Below are positions 62,171 through 64,000 of a stretch of DNA of 64,000 bases, in pieces (the stretch's first letter is position 1; each line of letters begins with the position of its first letter). Source of the stretch: Granulosicoccus sp045106475 (GTDB lineage: Bacteria; Pseudomonadota; Gammaproteobacteria; Granulosicoccales; Granulosicoccaceae); the NCBI GenBank assembly GCA_045106475.1, contig JBGCEO010000093.1:5247-69246 (forward strand), given 5' to 3'. The notes beneath the pieces are model-generated. The model was not told the DNA's origin. It saw only the letters and a program-made list of their open reading frames with translations, and did no database searches. The translations under genes and the position numbers were made by a program.

Positions 62171-63820
62171 TCAATCGCCTGCAGTCGGTGATTCAAAAAT
62201 AGTTGATAGTATTTTTCTAAATGCTTGCATGGGTATGCTTTGTAAGTTTTCTTGTTGGAGCATGCCCTCGCTCCAGTTGCGGGGTGCCAGGCGATCAAGT
62301 ATCTGCGGGTCGCGGCTAATGATATGCACTGGCACATCTCCGCTTTTGCCCCAGCCATTAATGATCGGGGCAGGCTGGTGATCGCCTAGTATGATGATCA
62401 GGGCGTCGTCGGCATAAAGGGCCGCGTATTCGCCTAGTACATCCAGTGTGTAGTCCAGGGACTGAATGTACATGTCTTGAACCTTCGATCGGAACTTCCA
62501 GCTAATGGGTTCACCGTATCGATTAGAGCCGTCATAGCCCCGGCCATCGTTGATCATGTTCCAGTCGAGTTTTAGCGGCAGCGGAGTCCAGGGTGCGTGC
62601 GTGCTCAGCAGCGCCATGGTGGCCATAACGGGTGTATCTGTCTGATGCCTGATGTGATGTTCGAAATGGTGCAGGGTGTATTGGTCGGGCATGGTGACAT
62701 AACCAAAGCGCTCGCCTGCATAACCTAGATCAGTGCTGGTATGTATGTCTTGATATCCATACCAGCTACCCTCCGGCCAGGCCTGCTGGATGGCCGGCAT
62801 GATACCCACCGATCGCCAACCTGCATGAGTAAAAAGTGTGCTTAAAGGTGTTCTATCAGAGGTGACAAGCCGATCGTAACGGGCCTGATTATCGATCTTC
62901 AAACCAGACTGTAGTGTCGAGTGTGCAAGCCAACTGCGCCCGCCACGAATGGGTGAGGTAAGCCAGCCGCTTCGAGCGCTTAAACCTGCGTTACTAATTA
63001 GATTTTGTACGGCGTTCAAGCGCGAAGCCGCGTGTGTACTGAAACGTTCGGCATCGATATACCCTCGGCCATAGGATTCTACAAAAATCAATAGAACATC
63101 CTTGCCAGAGAGTGCGGAGAAAGCTGGCTGCTGTGTGTCGAGAACCGAGTCGCTCTGTAGATCGATCGTGAATTGCTGCTGGTCTTTAATCGATTTTGCT
63201 ATCGCTTCGATGCGACTGTAATACTCCGGTACGATCTTGGCCTGTAGTGGTCCATCGTAGCCATAGTGTTTTTCGGAGGCTAGCCCTGCTAGTCCGATGA
63301 GTGCTGCGCCGGCGGCTAGTATGAGTACTCTTTTTCGAGTACTGCCGTTTATGTTTGCGATGTTATGCAGGCATCGATAGAGCCACCAAGTCAGTAAAAC
63401 CAGTGAGGCAAGAGCCAGCAATGAGACGGCTGCCGCTTGTGCTGGTCCTATGCTAGTCGAGGCGAGATTCCAGCCGTCAGCAAGCAGATGTAGTTCTAGT
63501 AGTGGACTAAATCGACGATTGAATGCAAAGTATGACCCGATATCCGCCATACGCAGCAGCAGTAACAAACTCAAGCCTGCAACCAGTATGACGCACAAGA
63601 AGGCCACAAAACGCTGCTTGACAGCAATCAATAGTATGACCATCACCGGTAGCTCAATGGGTATACGCAGGAACTGTTTTGCAAAATCGAAATCAGGATG
63701 ACCGGGAAACAATAGGACGAAAAACAGCGTCAGCAGGCACAGCAACAAGACGATGACCGGTGGGTTAACACCAAGCTCAGGATCTAAGGCATCTGTAAGT
63801 AGTTTGGGCCTATTTCGCAT
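62171..63820 (-). CDS. Membrane sulfatase/LTA synthase-like protein
   Basis: A 549-residue protein with five N-terminal membrane helices and a large periplasmic alkaline-phosphatase-like domain: DVLLIFVESYGRGYID (metal Glu), IRGGRSWLAHSTLQSG (nucleophile region), LLSTHAPWTPLP and ALIIILGDHQPAP (metal Asp and His). This is the sulfatase/LtaS-type phosphotransferase group, perhaps modifying envelope glycans or lipids. Gram-negative members often add glycerol phosphate or phosphoethanolamine; the substrate cannot be read here. Confidence 0.85.
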   Translation of the reverse strand: MRNRPKLLTDALDPELGVNPPVIVLLLCLLTLFFVLLFPGHPDFDFAKQFLRIPIELPVMVILLIAVKQRFVAFLCVILVAGLSLLLLLRMADIGSYFAFNRRFSPLLELHLLADGWNLASTSIGPAQAAAVSLLALASLVLLTWWLYRCLHNIANINGSTRKRVLILAAGAALIGLAGLASEKHYGYDGPLQAKIVPEYYSRIEAIAKSIKDQQQFTIDLQSDSVLDTQQPAFSALSGKDVLLIFVESYGRGYIDAERFSTHAASRLNAVQNLISNAGLSARSGWLTSPIRGGRSWLAHSTLQSGLKIDNQARYDRLVTSDRTPLSTLFTHAGWRSVGIMPAIQQAWPEGSWYGYQDIHTSTDLGYAGERFGYVTMPDQYTLHHFEHHIRHQTDTPVMATMALLSTHAPWTPLPLKLDWNMINDGRGYDGSNRYGEPISWKFRSKVQDMYIQSLDYTLDVLGEYAALYADDALIIILGDHQPAPIINGWGKSGDVPVHIISRDPQILDRLAPRNWSEGMLQQENLQSIPMQAFRKILSTIFESPTAGD

Positions 63821-64000
63821 TGGTTTCGCGGTTATGCTGTTTGCGGCTCTGGCCTGGTGGGTGGATATTGAAACCGCATTGTCTTTGCTGCAAAAAGCGC
63901 AATGGGAATGGACAATTCTGGCCTTGCTGGTGGTGCAATTGCAAATCGTGCTCTCGGCGGTACGCTGGCAGCTAACTGCTGTTCGACTGGGTCAGAGTCT
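63804..64000 (+). CDS. Flippase-like (LPG synthase transmembrane domain) protein, 3' end cut
   Basis: An open frame runs off the window end. The 65 visible residues begin at TTG 63804 (LGLFRIGFAVM) and give a membrane helix, then WWVDIETALSLLQKAQWEWTI and LQIVLSAVRWQLTAVRLGQS, matching the N-terminus of UPF0104/lysylphosphatidylglycerol synthase transmembrane proteins. ATG 63834 is an alternative start, which would leave 13 bases to the divergent gene; TTG would overlap its 5' end by 17 bases. Confidence 0.7.
   Translation, partial: MGLFRIGFAVMLFAALAWWVDIETALSLLQKAQWEWTILALLVVQLQIVLSAVRWQLTAVRLGQS

Noticed and set aside
1..64000. CRISPR arrays, tRNA and rRNA genes, insertion sequences, prophage
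   Set aside because: No regularly spaced identical repeats, no tRNA-like cloverleaf seen by eye, no transposase or phage protein among the frames.

Overview
The window is a 64 kb piece of a gammaproteobacterial chromosome. Evidence for this is the order ftsY-ftsE-ftsX-rpoH divergent from rsmD-coaD-yfhL-mutM, the rpmB-rpmG pair, gltBD, cca, folB-uppP, and an aa3-type cytochrome oxidase locus with DUF2244, DUF2909 and SURF1 neighbours. GC content looks close to 50%. A complete seven-subunit Mrp Na+/H+ antiporter, a Na+/Ca2+ exchanger, an NhaR-type regulator and a sulfite dehydrogenase suggest a marine or halotolerant aerobic heterotroph. The genus cannot be named from the sequence alone. No tRNA, rRNA, CRISPR array, insertion sequence or prophage was seen; this is a dense core-type region.

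Layout. 1-9.5 kb: end of bioC, then the cytochrome c oxidase locus (DUF2244, coxB with a fused cytochrome c domain, ctaD, a 59-residue membrane protein, ctaG, coxC, a LOG-family enzyme, DUF2909 on the opposite strand, SURF1, a SCO-like protein, ctaB). The heme A synthase gene ctaA, usually just before ctaB, is absent here. 9.6-17.5 kb: mrpABCDEFG, a calcium/sodium exchanger and nhaR. 17.5-19.8 kb: an OmpR-type two-component system. 19.8-24.1 kb (minus strand): an OsmC-like protein, rpoH under a perfect CIRCE operator, and ftsX, ftsE, ftsY. 24.2-25.8 kb: rsmD, coaD, yfhL. 25.9-30.3 kb (minus): mutM and a four-gene Gld-type ABC system. 30.5-34.9 kb: acyl desaturase, rpmG/rpmB, folB, a MidA-like methyltransferase, uppP. 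34.9-40.7 kb: small membrane and secreted proteins, VanZ-like, DUF3179, cca, a lipoprotein aminopeptidase, DUF3565 and nsrR. 40.8-48.3 kb (minus): gltD, gltB and an NDUFA9-like reductase.

48.6-53.2 kb: a molybdenum enzyme operon best read as the sulfite dehydrogenase SoeABC. It would feed electrons from cytoplasmic sulfite into the quinone pool, upstream of the oxidase at the start of the window. 53.3-59.5 kb: an exported DUF1501/DUF1800 pair on the minus strand, then an ApbE-DUF4266-DUF3570 cassette on the plus strand. In the latter an FMN transferase sits with a small lipoprotein and an outer-membrane barrel; this is the least understood part of the window. 59.6-64.0 kb: CpdB-type nucleotidase, YceI, a membrane sulfatase/LtaS-like protein, and the start of a flippase-like membrane protein cut by the window end.

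The most interesting points are the ApbE cassette with a possible flavinylation motif in the barrel protein, the HrcA operator placed on rpoH, the NsrR/DUF3565 pair with a 21-bp palindrome, the degenerate 14-bp tandem repeat before rpmG, and several genes below the usual length cut-off (4361-4540, 15421-15582, 31844-31999, 35417-35581).
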